A stretch of DNA of 64,000 nt from CALJFL01 sp963669435 (GTDB taxonomy: Bacteria; Pseudomonadota; Gammaproteobacteria; Pseudomonadales; Halieaceae), in assembly GCA_963669435.1 (NCBI GenBank), contig OY770025.1, positions 2,542,001 through 2,606,000 on the forward strand, in the 5' to 3' direction. This document shows, one piece after another, positions 16,994 through 24,874 of this stretch (positions are counted from its first letter, which is position 1; every line of letters starts with the position of its first letter). The notes beneath the pieces are model-generated. The model made no database searches. It had not been told where the DNA came from and was given only the letters and a program-made list of their open reading frames with translations. The translations under genes were made by a program, and so were the position numbers.

Positions 16994-18083
16994 GTCTTGA
17001 GAATCTGATTTTGAGATTGAGGATGGTTGGCACCCCCAACAGTTTATAGAGAAAGGCTAATGCAAGTCGATAAAGAGTAACTCCTGGGAATCTCCAAACT
17101 TCTTTTTTGAAAATATCAATAAGTTCCTGTTTGCATTGCTCTTCGGAAACATCAAGCCCAAGTGCATTAGAAATGAAACGATCTTTATCGGCAGACTCGG
17201 TGGGGGGAAAGGGTCGGAAAAGATCATACTTCTCCACTTCGAGGACGTCGGCATCCAGCTCGAGCGTGCCCTTGGGGTAGTTTCCATCTTCCTCATTGAC
17301 ATAGTGCGGTGGCAAGCCTTTGATGAAGAATTTCAGTCCAAGTTCGTGGCAGTAGTAAAGCTCACTTCCTCCATGACTGGAGGTGGCGAATTTAAAGTTC
17401 GAAGCCAGGTCATAGAACCTGTCCACGAACATCGGGCTGTCCGCTTTTCCCAGTGTTACAACTGGAAGATTTTTTGCAATGAGTTGTAAATGTACTTTCG
17501 AATGTATCTCATTCACATGAAAACAGTAAACGATAGGATGATAATCGCTGGGCAGGTTTTGCAGTTCTGCGATATGGTTAGAATAGTCAAAACTTGACAT
17601 TTGCATTTCGGGGGTGCCGTGAGGAATGAATGCCAATGTGCCTTTAGCATCGCTCTTTTGTGTGACTCCCAGCTTGCGCCGATAGGTTATCCAAGGATGG
17701 GGTACCCTGATGATTTGCTTGAATCCCTGTTTGGAAGTGATCTCGTGCCTTCTTTTATTCCAGGTGAGATGATATCGAGACGCATTTTGGATCTCGTGCT
17801 GATAGAGTAAATCATGTGTGGTAACACCATGATCCCCATAAACTGGAATGGGCAACAACCAGGGCCAATTCAACCAACTTCTGTAGCATTTTCCCAGGCT
17901 GTATATTTCGGTAGTCCAGAATAGGGTCGGTAGAGGCGCTTGACCGCCAAAATGCTCCGAAGTCTTGGCCTTTGGGTCGCACAGAAAGTCCAATGTGTCT
18001 TCAGACATCCCTTGAAACGTATCGAAGTAAATGCCCTCTGGCCATATGACCTTGGAAGATGTCTGCTGCTCTTTGCTATTCAA
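16980..18083 (-). CDS. Putative glycosyltransferase-like surface polysaccharide protein
   Basis: I do not recognise a named family with certainty. The 367-residue product is soluble-looking, with a short hydrophobic stretch only near the C-terminus (RLALAFLYKLLGVP). Features suggesting a GT-B-like enzyme are an early VYGDHGVTTHDLLYQHE segment, a FIPHGTPEMQMSSFDYS block, and a C-terminal donor-site-like FATSSHGGSELYYCHELGLKFFIKG. The SSHGGSE-CHELGL pattern resembles surface-carbohydrate transferases acting on nucleotide sugars. It sits between DUF5672 and methyltransferase genes in a glycan block. A nonulosonate or O-unit transferase is a fair guess, no more. Confidence 0.5.
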   Translation of the reverse strand: MNSKEQQTSSKVIWPEGIYFDTFQGMSEDTLDFLCDPKAKTSEHFGGQAPLPTLFWTTEIYSLGKCYRSWLNWPWLLPIPVYGDHGVTTHDLLYQHEIQNASRYHLTWNKRRHEITSKQGFKQIIRVPHPWITYRRKLGVTQKSDAKGTLAFIPHGTPEMQMSSFDYSNHIAELQNLPSDYHPIVYCFHVNEIHSKVHLQLIAKNLPVVTLGKADSPMFVDRFYDLASNFKFATSSHGGSELYYCHELGLKFFIKGLPPHYVNEEDGNYPKGTLELDADVLEVEKYDLFRPFPPTESADKDRFISNALGLDVSEEQCKQELIDIFKKEVWRFPGVTLYRLALAFLYKLLGVPTILNLKIRFSRHARN

Positions 18084-18156
18084 TTTGCATATCGTCTAGT
18101 GGAGTGGGCTATTTGCATCGGGCTTTGTGGGTCTACAATGGTCAGGACATGCGGGC

Positions 18157-18966
18157 CTAAAAGTGAACAGGTAGATCGTCTATGACCTCATGCCAAAACT
18201 CAGGATCGTACTTCTCCCACGCGTGACAACCAAAGGGTAACTCGCCATTTGTCAGGTGAAAAAGTTGGCGTGGTTGATCCTCAAACGAGAACCGCGCTGA
18301 CTGTTCTGCACTGGGTGAACTAAAGTAGTCATAAGCGTCAGTCACTATCCTGCCCCAGAAAATATCTTCGTTTACTTTTGGTTTGAGGTAGGGGAGGTTG
18401 TAGGCAAATATCAGATTATTGTGAACAAACCTGATGATAGCTAGAACCTTACTCTTTGACCTGGATTTGTATCTTGCCGATGGTAGATATTTTGGCGATC
18501 GTAGGACGCGCAAAAAATGTTCAACCCGGCGTAATGAGAACCCTCCGTTCCCCGAGCCTATCATTTCATTTGAAGACCCCGGCCGAGTTGAATTTGAAAA
18601 CCATGGTGCTCCGACATATGAAAATCCGTACTCACACCATTCTTCAAGTTTGTCAGAAATCACGAGTGCATCAAGTTGTACGATAAGAATGTATCTAAAC
18701 TGCCTGAAGGCGCTGTAGAAGACTGTAGACATCATGAGCCTGTTGTAGTGCACAATTGATCGGAAGAAATGGCTTGGGAAAGCGATTGAGCGGGCTTGCA
18801 CTGACGCGATGGGTAGAGCCGATATGTCAATGTCCTGGGGATGTACGATGTATATGGGATAGCGCTGCAAAATTTCTGCCGTTCTCTCCAGAGAGTAGGA
18901 CTCGCTCGGAGATAGATTAGTCTGGTAAACCGGGATTACGACTGCAATGTCGCGTCCAGCGTTCAA
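18157..18966 (-). CDS. DUF5672 family protein (putative glycosyltransferase)
   Basis: A 269-residue protein with the DUF5672 signatures: AVVIPVYQTNLSPSE at the N-terminus, FRYILIVQLDALVISDKLEEW (a D-x-D-like LDALV site) in the middle, then YVGAPWF and IGSGNGGFSLRRVEHFL, followed by NEDIFWGRI. The overall pattern is that of a GT-A nucleotide-sugar transferase, and the family is widespread in LPS and capsule loci without a defined reaction. Its start overlaps the end of the ABC exporter gene by four bases (ATGA), so it is co-translated with it. Confidence 0.78.
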   Translation of the reverse strand: MNAGRDIAVVIPVYQTNLSPSESYSLERTAEILQRYPIYIVHPQDIDISALPIASVQARSIAFPSHFFRSIVHYNRLMMSTVFYSAFRQFRYILIVQLDALVISDKLEEWCEYGFSYVGAPWFSNSTRPGSSNEMIGSGNGGFSLRRVEHFLRVLRSPKYLPSARYKSRSKSKVLAIIRFVHNNLIFAYNLPYLKPKVNEDIFWGRIVTDAYDYFSSPSAEQSARFSFEDQPRQLFHLTNGELPFGCHAWEKYDPEFWHEVIDDLPVHF

Positions 18967-20789
18967 TTCTGCCCACTCCCCGCAGGTTCTCGCCTGTGTG
19001 TTCCCCCCATCGACCTGAATACTTCGCTGTTCTCGGACAAATCTGTGAAGCTACCTGACTCGAGTATCGAACCATTGGACACAACGTGAATACAATCGCA
19101 GTTTCGCAAGGTATCCAGACGGTGTGCCACAAGAATAATTGTTCTACCATGGGCAAGTTCGTATATCGCGTCCATTACGAGTTTTTCACTTATACCATCC
19201 AGTGCGCTTGTTGCTTCATCGAAGACCAAAAGACCGGGGTCAGCGTACAGAGCTCGAGCAATTCCGATCCGTTGTCGTTGGCCACCTGATAACTGTTGGC
19301 CATTTTCTCCTACATGGGTGGCAAGGCCTTCGGGAAGCGTAGATACAAATGAACTTAAGTTTGCAGCGCTGCATGCTTGATCAATCTTCGCCTCGTCTAT
19401 GTCCTGCGGGTCGATACCGAAGGCGATGTTATCCCTGATGCTGGCATCGGCGAGAAAAATGGATTGGGGTACGTACCCAATATTCTGTTGCCATTTGTTC
19501 AACCCAAAACTTTCCAATTTATCGCCATTTACTGTCACGCTTCCTTCCTGAGGAGTTACGAGGCCCGTTATTATGTCGACAAGAGTCGACTTGCCTCCCC
19601 CGCTGGGACCTACAAGACCTACGGTTTCACCGGTATTAATGTTGAGAGAGACACTGTCTACAGAAGCTCGATCACTGCCCTCATGCACAAATACGATATT
19701 CTCCAGGGCAATCTCAACGTCGAATTTTTGTGGTGACTGAAAAAGTGGGGCCCCGGCTTGAGATACTGGCTCACAATGTTCGAGATCCGCCTCAATCGCA
19801 TCAAAGGCGGCCAGGTTGCCTCTTATTATCGAGATACCGTTATAGACTCCTTGCAGGGCAGGGAGTAGTTTGAACCCTGCCAGGGCATAGATGGAAAGCA
19901 CAGGTAGCACCGTACCCAGGTCGCCATCATGCGTGCTGAGTAGATACAAAACAAAAGAGATCATACTGCCAAAGGCGAGTAATTCAATCAGGCTTCTCGG
20001 TAGCTGGGCCAGTGACTGGCTCAAGCCCGTAGATCGGCTCAGTTTGAAACTGCTCGTCTCGAACTTCTGCGTGAAGTACGCCTGACGGTTTGACATGATT
20101 ATTGCTCTGATGCCTCCAAATCCCTCCTGCATTAACCGCATTCTTTCCTGGTTGGAGCCCGATATCTCGCGACCGTAGTTGCTTAATCTTCTTCTGACAG
20201 TTGCGTAGAGAAGCGCATAAAGGGAGCAGAAAATCGCTATGCCGAGTAATCCGATGATTGGGTCAATCAGCAGTACGGTAGAGCCAATAATTATTGACAG
20301 TACCAGCCTGGAGGTAACGATTAAGGCCGGCATAATCATTAGTTCGGTAACCCGATTACAGTCGTGTGCTACGGTGCTGATGAGTTTGGTACTACTTCTA
20401 TTCAGGTGAAAGGGCCAATCCTGCATCAAGTAGTATCGGTACAGCCGGGAGCTTAATTCCGCTCCAATCTCCTGACCATAAACAGTCAGTTTCCAGGTGG
20501 TAAGGGTGGATACAAGGGCGGCTATACTGAGTGTCGAAATAACAAATACCCCTGACCAAAAAATAAAATCTGTGGGACTGGTGAACCCCAGATTTTTGTA
20601 TAGATTTGCCATTACCCCGTTGCCTTCAAGGCTTGACATATTTCCCACTGCAGACATAAAAGGTGCAATGGACGCTACCCCGAGTAACTCGAAGACGGCC
20701 ATGGCAACGATCAACAGTTGAAGTCGAAACAGTTTCGATTTTTGTTCGGGGTTGAGTAGCCAAAAGAGGCTTCGTAGCCGCCTGAACAT
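18963..20789 (-). CDS. ABC exporter, fused permease and ATPase (PglK/MsbA-like flippase)
   Basis: A half-transporter of 608 residues. Six predicted membrane helices fill residues 20-320, followed by a nucleotide-binding domain with Walker A GPSGGGKST (394-402), signature LSGGQRQR (500-507) and Walker B LLVFDEATSALD (520-531), then a VAHRLDTL H-loop. Such homodimers flip lipids or lipid-linked oligosaccharides. Between glycosyltransferases, the likely cargo is a polyprenyl-linked glycan or lipid A-linked unit, as in PglK and MsbA; which of these cannot be decided from sequence. It is in one transcription unit with the DUF5672, GT-like and methyltransferase genes downstream. Confidence 0.85.
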   Translation of the reverse strand: MFRRLRSLFWLLNPEQKSKLFRLQLLIVAMAVFELLGVASIAPFMSAVGNMSSLEGNGVMANLYKNLGFTSPTDFIFWSGVFVISTLSIAALVSTLTTWKLTVYGQEIGAELSSRLYRYYLMQDWPFHLNRSSTKLISTVAHDCNRVTELMIMPALIVTSRLVLSIIIGSTVLLIDPIIGLLGIAIFCSLYALLYATVRRRLSNYGREISGSNQERMRLMQEGFGGIRAIIMSNRQAYFTQKFETSSFKLSRSTGLSQSLAQLPRSLIELLAFGSMISFVLYLLSTHDGDLGTVLPVLSIYALAGFKLLPALQGVYNGISIIRGNLAAFDAIEADLEHCEPVSQAGAPLFQSPQKFDVEIALENIVFVHEGSDRASVDSVSLNINTGETVGLVGPSGGGKSTLVDIITGLVTPQEGSVTVNGDKLESFGLNKWQQNIGYVPQSIFLADASIRDNIAFGIDPQDIDEAKIDQACSAANLSSFVSTLPEGLATHVGENGQQLSGGQRQRIGIARALYADPGLLVFDEATSALDGISEKLVMDAIYELAHGRTIILVAHRLDTLRNCDCIHVVSNGSILESGSFTDLSENSEVFRSMGGTHRREPAGSGQN

Positions 20790-20917
20790 CTAGAAAACAA
20801 TTGCGCTCGCGGCGGGGGCGGCTACCGCCGGCAACACGCTGGGTTTCTTTCGGCAGTTACCGGCTGTGAAATGCGGCAAACTGCCTGTACTGAGTGGGAT
20901 ATGATCGATCAACGCGG

Positions 20918-21658
20918 TCAATCCTTTTTGCCGGATATTTTATGGTATATCCAGGTAGGTACGGGAGCACTTGCTGACATTATCCAGCCTAGAATCCCAT
21001 AACTTTCGAAGAATAGTGAGTTTTTTTCATCGTAGAAGACCGTGTCCCGTTCGGTTGAACTCACTCCAGTTTCGTTATTAAATCTGCCTACGATCAGGTC
21101 AATGTACTTATACTTTATTTTTGAAAAGTGGTTTATGTTCCAGGCCCAATCCGATTGTATTTGGTACTTGAGTGAGAAAGGCTTCTCAAGCAATAGTTTC
21201 CTTGGATAGAAAATAGCCTGCTGGCAAATGTTTCTGTATATAAGCTTTATACCATTGAACTTTCCATCATAGATTCTATTGTTACTGGTTTTCACCACGT
21301 TAGCATAATATATGCTGTTATCATCACTTAGTCTTTTCACTGCATCGGTAAAGTCACTTGTGAGACGATCATCTGCTCCCATAAAGTACACCCACTTGCT
21401 ATTCAGCAACGCAACCGCGGTATTCATGGCGTCATAGATGCCGCTATCCTTGGCGGAGCATAACGAAATCCATTGCCGGCTGCCGCTGGCGAGGTATTCC
21501 TCTAGGTTGTCGCCCGAAGCGCTGTCCTGGATGTGAACGTGTATGCTTGAACCAAGAGCGGAGGCGGCGTGTGATTCAATGGACTCCAGGCACCCCGGTA
21601 GATCAGCCATTGCCCTGTGACAAGGGATAACTATCGTTAGACTGGGATCATTATGCAT
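20918..21658 (-). CDS. Glycosyltransferase family 2 protein
   Basis: A 246-residue GT-A enzyme. It starts with SLTIVIPCHRAMADLPGCLESI, the nucleotide-binding strand and helix of family 2. It then has SAKDSGIYDAMNTAVALLNSKWVYFMGADDR, where GADD provides the metal-binding acidic pair and the SGIYDAMN block is typical of transferases similar to PglI/WcaA-like enzymes. Lysine-, asparagine- and isoleucine-rich stretches in the C-terminal half suggest more AT-rich DNA than neighbouring dxs. It heads the minus-strand block, 128 bp upstream of the ABC exporter. Donor and acceptor sugars are unknown. Confidence 0.85.
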   Translation of the reverse strand: MHNDPSLTIVIPCHRAMADLPGCLESIESHAASALGSSIHVHIQDSASGDNLEEYLASGSRQWISLCSAKDSGIYDAMNTAVALLNSKWVYFMGADDRLTSDFTDAVKRLSDDNSIYYANVVKTSNNRIYDGKFNGIKLIYRNICQQAIFYPRKLLLEKPFSLKYQIQSDWAWNINHFSKIKYKYIDLIVGRFNNETGVSSTERDTVFYDEKNSLFFESYGILGWIMSASAPVPTWIYHKISGKKD

Positions 21659-21809
21659 GGGGCTACCGGTCTGGAGTTACGAGCCTGAAATCACTGATTC
21701 TGTTAGATATTGCGATATACCGCAATTCTGTAGCCAGTTTTTGGGCCACTTTAGCTGAACTATCTAAAATCTGTGTATTTTTGACGTCAGGCTTAGCGAG
21801 TTGGGCTCG

Positions 21810-23762
21810 TTATGAAACCAGAGTAGAAAAACTGCTGCCCTCATCTGAGCCAGATTGAAATTTCTCCGCACCTTGTGAAATTTCCTCCAAGATTCTACTC
21901 AGGATTTCTTCGGCACCGAGGCCGCTGTGTGCCCTTAACTGTTCAGGCGTGCCGTGTTCGGCGAACTGGTCAGGTAAAGCGATGTTGAGTACGCCAGTGG
22001 AAATTTTACCCTGAGCCAACGTCTCAAGGACTGCGGTCCCGGCGCCACCGCCTCTCATATTGTCCTCTATTGTCACCAGCAGATCATTCTGCAGGGCCAT
22101 GGAGACTGTGATTTCTTGATCCAGCGGCTTTACCCAACGCATGTCAACGAGGGTGGCATCCAGCCTCTCCGCTACTTCGGACGCTGCTTTCAGGAGTGAC
22201 CCAAAGTTTAGTATAGCGATATTCTTGCCATGTCTGACGGTGATTGCTCGACCAATCTCAAGCGCCGTCAGATCATCTGCTATCACCACTCCAGGCCCAG
22301 CCCCCCGCGGATACCGAATCGCTGCCGGCCCCTCATGCTTGTAGGCCGTATACAACATTTGCCTGCACTCGTTTTCGTCTGAGGGCGCGCCAATAACCAT
22401 GTTGGGGATACACCTGAGGTAGCTTAGGTCAAATACCCCGTGGTGTGTTGGGCCATCCTGACCTACCAGGCCCGCCCGATCGATGGCGAAGGTCACGTCA
22501 AGGTTCTGTAGGGCGATGTCGTGGATAAGTTGGTCGTAACCGCGTTGCAGGAAGGTAGAGTAGATGGCGACCACCGGTTTCATGCCGTCACAGGCCATGC
22601 CCGCTGCCAGGGTGAGGGCATGCTGCTCCGCTATCGCAACATCGTAGTAACGCTCAGGGAAGCGCCTGGCAAAGTCCACCATGCCGGAACCTTCACACAT
22701 GGCGGGTGTGATACCGACCAGGCGCTGGTCCTGCTCGGCCATGTCGCAAAGCCATGCGCCGAAGACGTCCTGGTACTTTGGCGATTTGGGCTGCAGTGGT
22801 GGTGTCGCGGGCTGAGGCCCTTTGGGCTTGGCTTCAATCTTGTTGATGGCGTGATAGCCGACCGGGTCGGCTTCGGCAGGCGCAAATCCCTTACCTTTCA
22901 TGGTGCGAATATGCAGGAACTGGGGGCCTTCCAGATCCTTCATGTTCTGCAGTGTTTGCACCAACTGCGGTAAGTCATGTCCGTCAAGTGGCCCGATGTA
23001 GTTGAAGCCTAACTCCTCAAACAGGGTACCCGGTGCCACCATGCCCTTCATGTGCTCTTCCGTGCGGCGTGCCAGTTCCCAGGCCGGTTTAATCTTCTCC
23101 AGCACCCGCTTGGACCCCTCGCGCATGGCGATATAGGTCTTGCTTGCCCAGATTTTGGCAAAGTAGGTGGCCAGTCCGCCCTTGTTATGCCCGATAGACA
23201 TCTGGTTATCGTTCAGAATAACCAACATGTTGGGGCGCTCGTGACCGGCATGGGCCAGTGCTTCGAAGGCCATCCCGCCGGTCATGGCGCCATCGCCGAT
23301 AACCGCGATTATCTTGCGCTCAATGTCCTGGTGCTGTGCTGCCAGGGCCATACCCATGGCGGCAGAAATGCTGGTGGATGAGTGGCCGACGCCAAAGGTA
23401 TCGAATTCACTCTCGCTGCGCTTGGGGAACCCGGAGAGACCGCCGGCCTGGCGCATGGTGTGCATTTGTTGCATGCGCCCGGTGAGAATTTTGTGGGGAT
23501 ATGTCTGGTGGCCTACGTCCCAGACAATCCGGTCAAACGGGGTGTTGTAGACATGGTGCAGTGCCACGGTGAGCTCTACGACCCCCAGGCCTGCACCAAA
23601 GTGCCCCCCGGTTTGCCCGACGCTGTAAAGCAGGAATGCGCGTAACTCATCGCACAGCGAGATCAACTGCTCCCTGGAAAGGTCACGCAGGGTAGCCATG
23701 CGCTTGTCAACCGCGTCCAGCAACGGGGTTGACGGTTTTATTAGGGAGATCTCGGACAGCAT
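21810..23762 (-). CDS. dxs: 1-deoxy-D-xylulose-5-phosphate synthase
   Basis: TPP-dependent first enzyme of the MEP isoprenoid pathway, joining pyruvate and glyceraldehyde-3-phosphate. The 650-residue protein has the N-terminal LGVVELTVALHHVYNTPFDRIVWDVGHQTYPHKILTGR, the TPP/Mg motif GDGAMTGGMAFEALAHAG through ILNDNQMSIGHN, the central transketolase part VAIAEQHALTLAAGMACDGM (containing the catalytic Glu) and the RAGLVGQDGPTHHG loop. The C-terminal transketolase_C domain is complete. The gene is usually directly downstream of xseB-ispA; here it is about 21 kb upstream of that pair in transcription direction, with the glycan genes between. An SGNH-like gene precedes it by 48 bases and may share its transcript. 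Confidence 0.95.
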   Translation of the reverse strand: MLSEISLIKPSTPLLDAVDKRMATLRDLSREQLISLCDELRAFLLYSVGQTGGHFGAGLGVVELTVALHHVYNTPFDRIVWDVGHQTYPHKILTGRMQQMHTMRQAGGLSGFPKRSESEFDTFGVGHSSTSISAAMGMALAAQHQDIERKIIAVIGDGAMTGGMAFEALAHAGHERPNMLVILNDNQMSIGHNKGGLATYFAKIWASKTYIAMREGSKRVLEKIKPAWELARRTEEHMKGMVAPGTLFEELGFNYIGPLDGHDLPQLVQTLQNMKDLEGPQFLHIRTMKGKGFAPAEADPVGYHAINKIEAKPKGPQPATPPLQPKSPKYQDVFGAWLCDMAEQDQRLVGITPAMCEGSGMVDFARRFPERYYDVAIAEQHALTLAAGMACDGMKPVVAIYSTFLQRGYDQLIHDIALQNLDVTFAIDRAGLVGQDGPTHHGVFDLSYLRCIPNMVIGAPSDENECRQMLYTAYKHEGPAAIRYPRGAGPGVVIADDLTALEIGRAITVRHGKNIAILNFGSLLKAASEVAERLDATLVDMRWVKPLDQEITVSMALQNDLLVTIEDNMRGGGAGTAVLETLAQGKISTGVLNIALPDQFAEHGTPEQLRAHSGLGAEEILSRILEEISQGAEKFQSGSDEGSSFSTLVS

Positions 23763-23810
23763 AGGCGCAATTCTAGCCTATTAGCGCGGTAATGTGTTGC
23801 GGCAAAATTC

Positions 23811-24545
23811 TCAGGGCGCGGGTGAAGCCTGGTCCTGGTGAAGCTCCATTTCAGAGCGCAACAAGACGGAAAGCCTGACGTAGCCTTCGTTATTGAGGTT
23901 CACCCCGTCATTGCGGAAATAGCGAGGGTTGGGTTGGCCCTCGTTTGTGCACAGTAACTCGTTTGCGTCCAGGTAGCGAATATGAGGCTGCTCAGCCGCC
24001 CAGACCGTCAATTTTTGGTCGATATCGTCGATCTTGTCGTGATCTGCCTTAAACAGAGGCGTTTTTATCGGCGAAACGATGTACAGCCGCTGCGTAATAC
24101 CATGAGCCTTGTCCAGTTCTGCCAGTTCCTTTACGGCCGCTACAAAATCATCACTCATTTTGTTGTCGCGCAGGTGAAATTCGCTGTTGCTGGGCAGAAA
24201 AACAAGGGTCTCGGGGCGATAAAATCCCACCAGCCGCTCATAGTTGTAGATGATGTCATCAACAGTGGCGTCCCCCAGTCCGCGCATCAGAACGTACTGG
24301 GCCGGAAGGGAGTCTTCCAGGCCACGCCAGAGCTTGACGCGACGGCCCCCGACAACCACCAGTGGATCGTCCGGCAGATGCTCCAGCCGGTCTGTTTCTC
24401 CGTAGGCCTCCAATTCGCTCGCCCAGGCCTCCGGCGATGAATCCATGGTCGCCAGTGTCTCGCGCGACACGAGGTAAGCCAGGTGGACCACGGGAACCAG
24501 CAACAAAATCGCGCAGAGAATACGAATGTTGGTCCAAGCGTACAT
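23811..24545 (-). CDS. SGNH hydrolase-like membrane-anchored protein lacking catalytic residues
   Basis: A 244-residue protein with one N-terminal transmembrane or signal-anchor segment (residues 8-27) and a periplasmic domain. The order of segments follows GDSL/SGNH hydrolases of the GSSxIRxW type. However, block I reads VVVGGRRVKLW (63-73) with no Ser at the nucleophile position, block II is RGLGDATVDD, block III is LPSNSEF, and block V is DGVNLNNEGY (213-222), with Asn216 where the catalytic His should be. It therefore looks like a pseudo-hydrolase, perhaps a glycan-binding or scaffold protein. ATG 24545 follows a GGGAGA ribosome site. Immediately upstream of dxs. The fold assignment is inference. 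Confidence 0.65.
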   Translation of the reverse strand: MYAWTNIRILCAILLLVPVVHLAYLVSRETLATMDSSPEAWASELEAYGETDRLEHLPDDPLVVVGGRRVKLWRGLEDSLPAQYVLMRGLGDATVDDIIYNYERLVGFYRPETLVFLPSNSEFHLRDNKMSDDFVAAVKELAELDKAHGITQRLYIVSPIKTPLFKADHDKIDDIDQKLTVWAAEQPHIRYLDANELLCTNEGQPNPRYFRNDGVNLNNEGYVRLSVLLRSEMELHQDQASPAP

Positions 24546-24563
24546 GGGATCTCCCAATGAGAG

Positions 24564-24598
24564 TGCCTCAAGTCTGGCCGATTTGGCCCTTTGAGGCA
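24564..24598 (-). promoter_or_regulatory. Hairpin in the 5' leader of the SGNH-like gene
   Basis: An imperfect inverted repeat: TGCCTCAA at 24564-24571 pairs with TTGAGGCA at 24591-24598, with an inner GGCC/GGCC pairing (24576-24579 and 24585-24588) around a five-base loop. On the minus strand it would form about 19 bases before the start codon, close to the ribosome-binding site. There is no T run, so it is not a typical terminator. A translational control role is possible but unproven. Confidence 0.45.
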
Positions 24599-24618
24599 AT
24601 TGGCCTGGGGCCAGCGCT

Positions 24619-24824
24619 GTGATGGTGTTCGCAGCTTTCAGGGTAGCGATGCCTGCAGTTGATGCAGGCTGTGAACGGGTTCTCACAATTTCTGCCTGCC
24701 CGAGATCGCGGGGGTGCTATTACCCGATTGGGGTACGGCTTCGCGCGTGTGGGGTGTGACCGGGTTCTCACCTTCAGGAATGGCAAAGAGCCCTGTGCAG
24801 GCCAGCCTGTGACTGGGATCGCAC
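24619..24824. promoter_or_regulatory. Array of related 16-bp dyad sites upstream of the GGDEF gene
   Basis: Three close copies of a dyad element: GTGAACGGGTTCTCAC at 24671-24686, GTGACCGGGTTCTCAC at 24756-24771 and GTGACTGGGATCGCAC at 24809-24824. A fourth, more divergent copy is at 24619-24634 (GTGATGGTGTTCGCAG). Consensus is GTGA-mC-GGG-wTC-kCAC. All lie in the 329-bp intergenic region between divergent genes, the last about 50 bases before the GGDEF start. Arm spacing (TGTGA-N8-TCACA) differs from Crp (N6). The pattern fits an operator array for an unidentified dimeric regulator, or a small repeat family. Confidence 0.55.
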
Positions 24825-24874
24825 ATTTTGGCGATGGGCTTACCCCCATCAACATGAGGGTGTAGGATTAATGC

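Noticed and set aside
24671..24824. Crp (cAMP receptor protein) binding sites
   Set aside because: The arms TGTGA and TCACA match Crp, but the spacer is eight bases instead of six and a conserved GGG core is present, so a different regulator is indicated.
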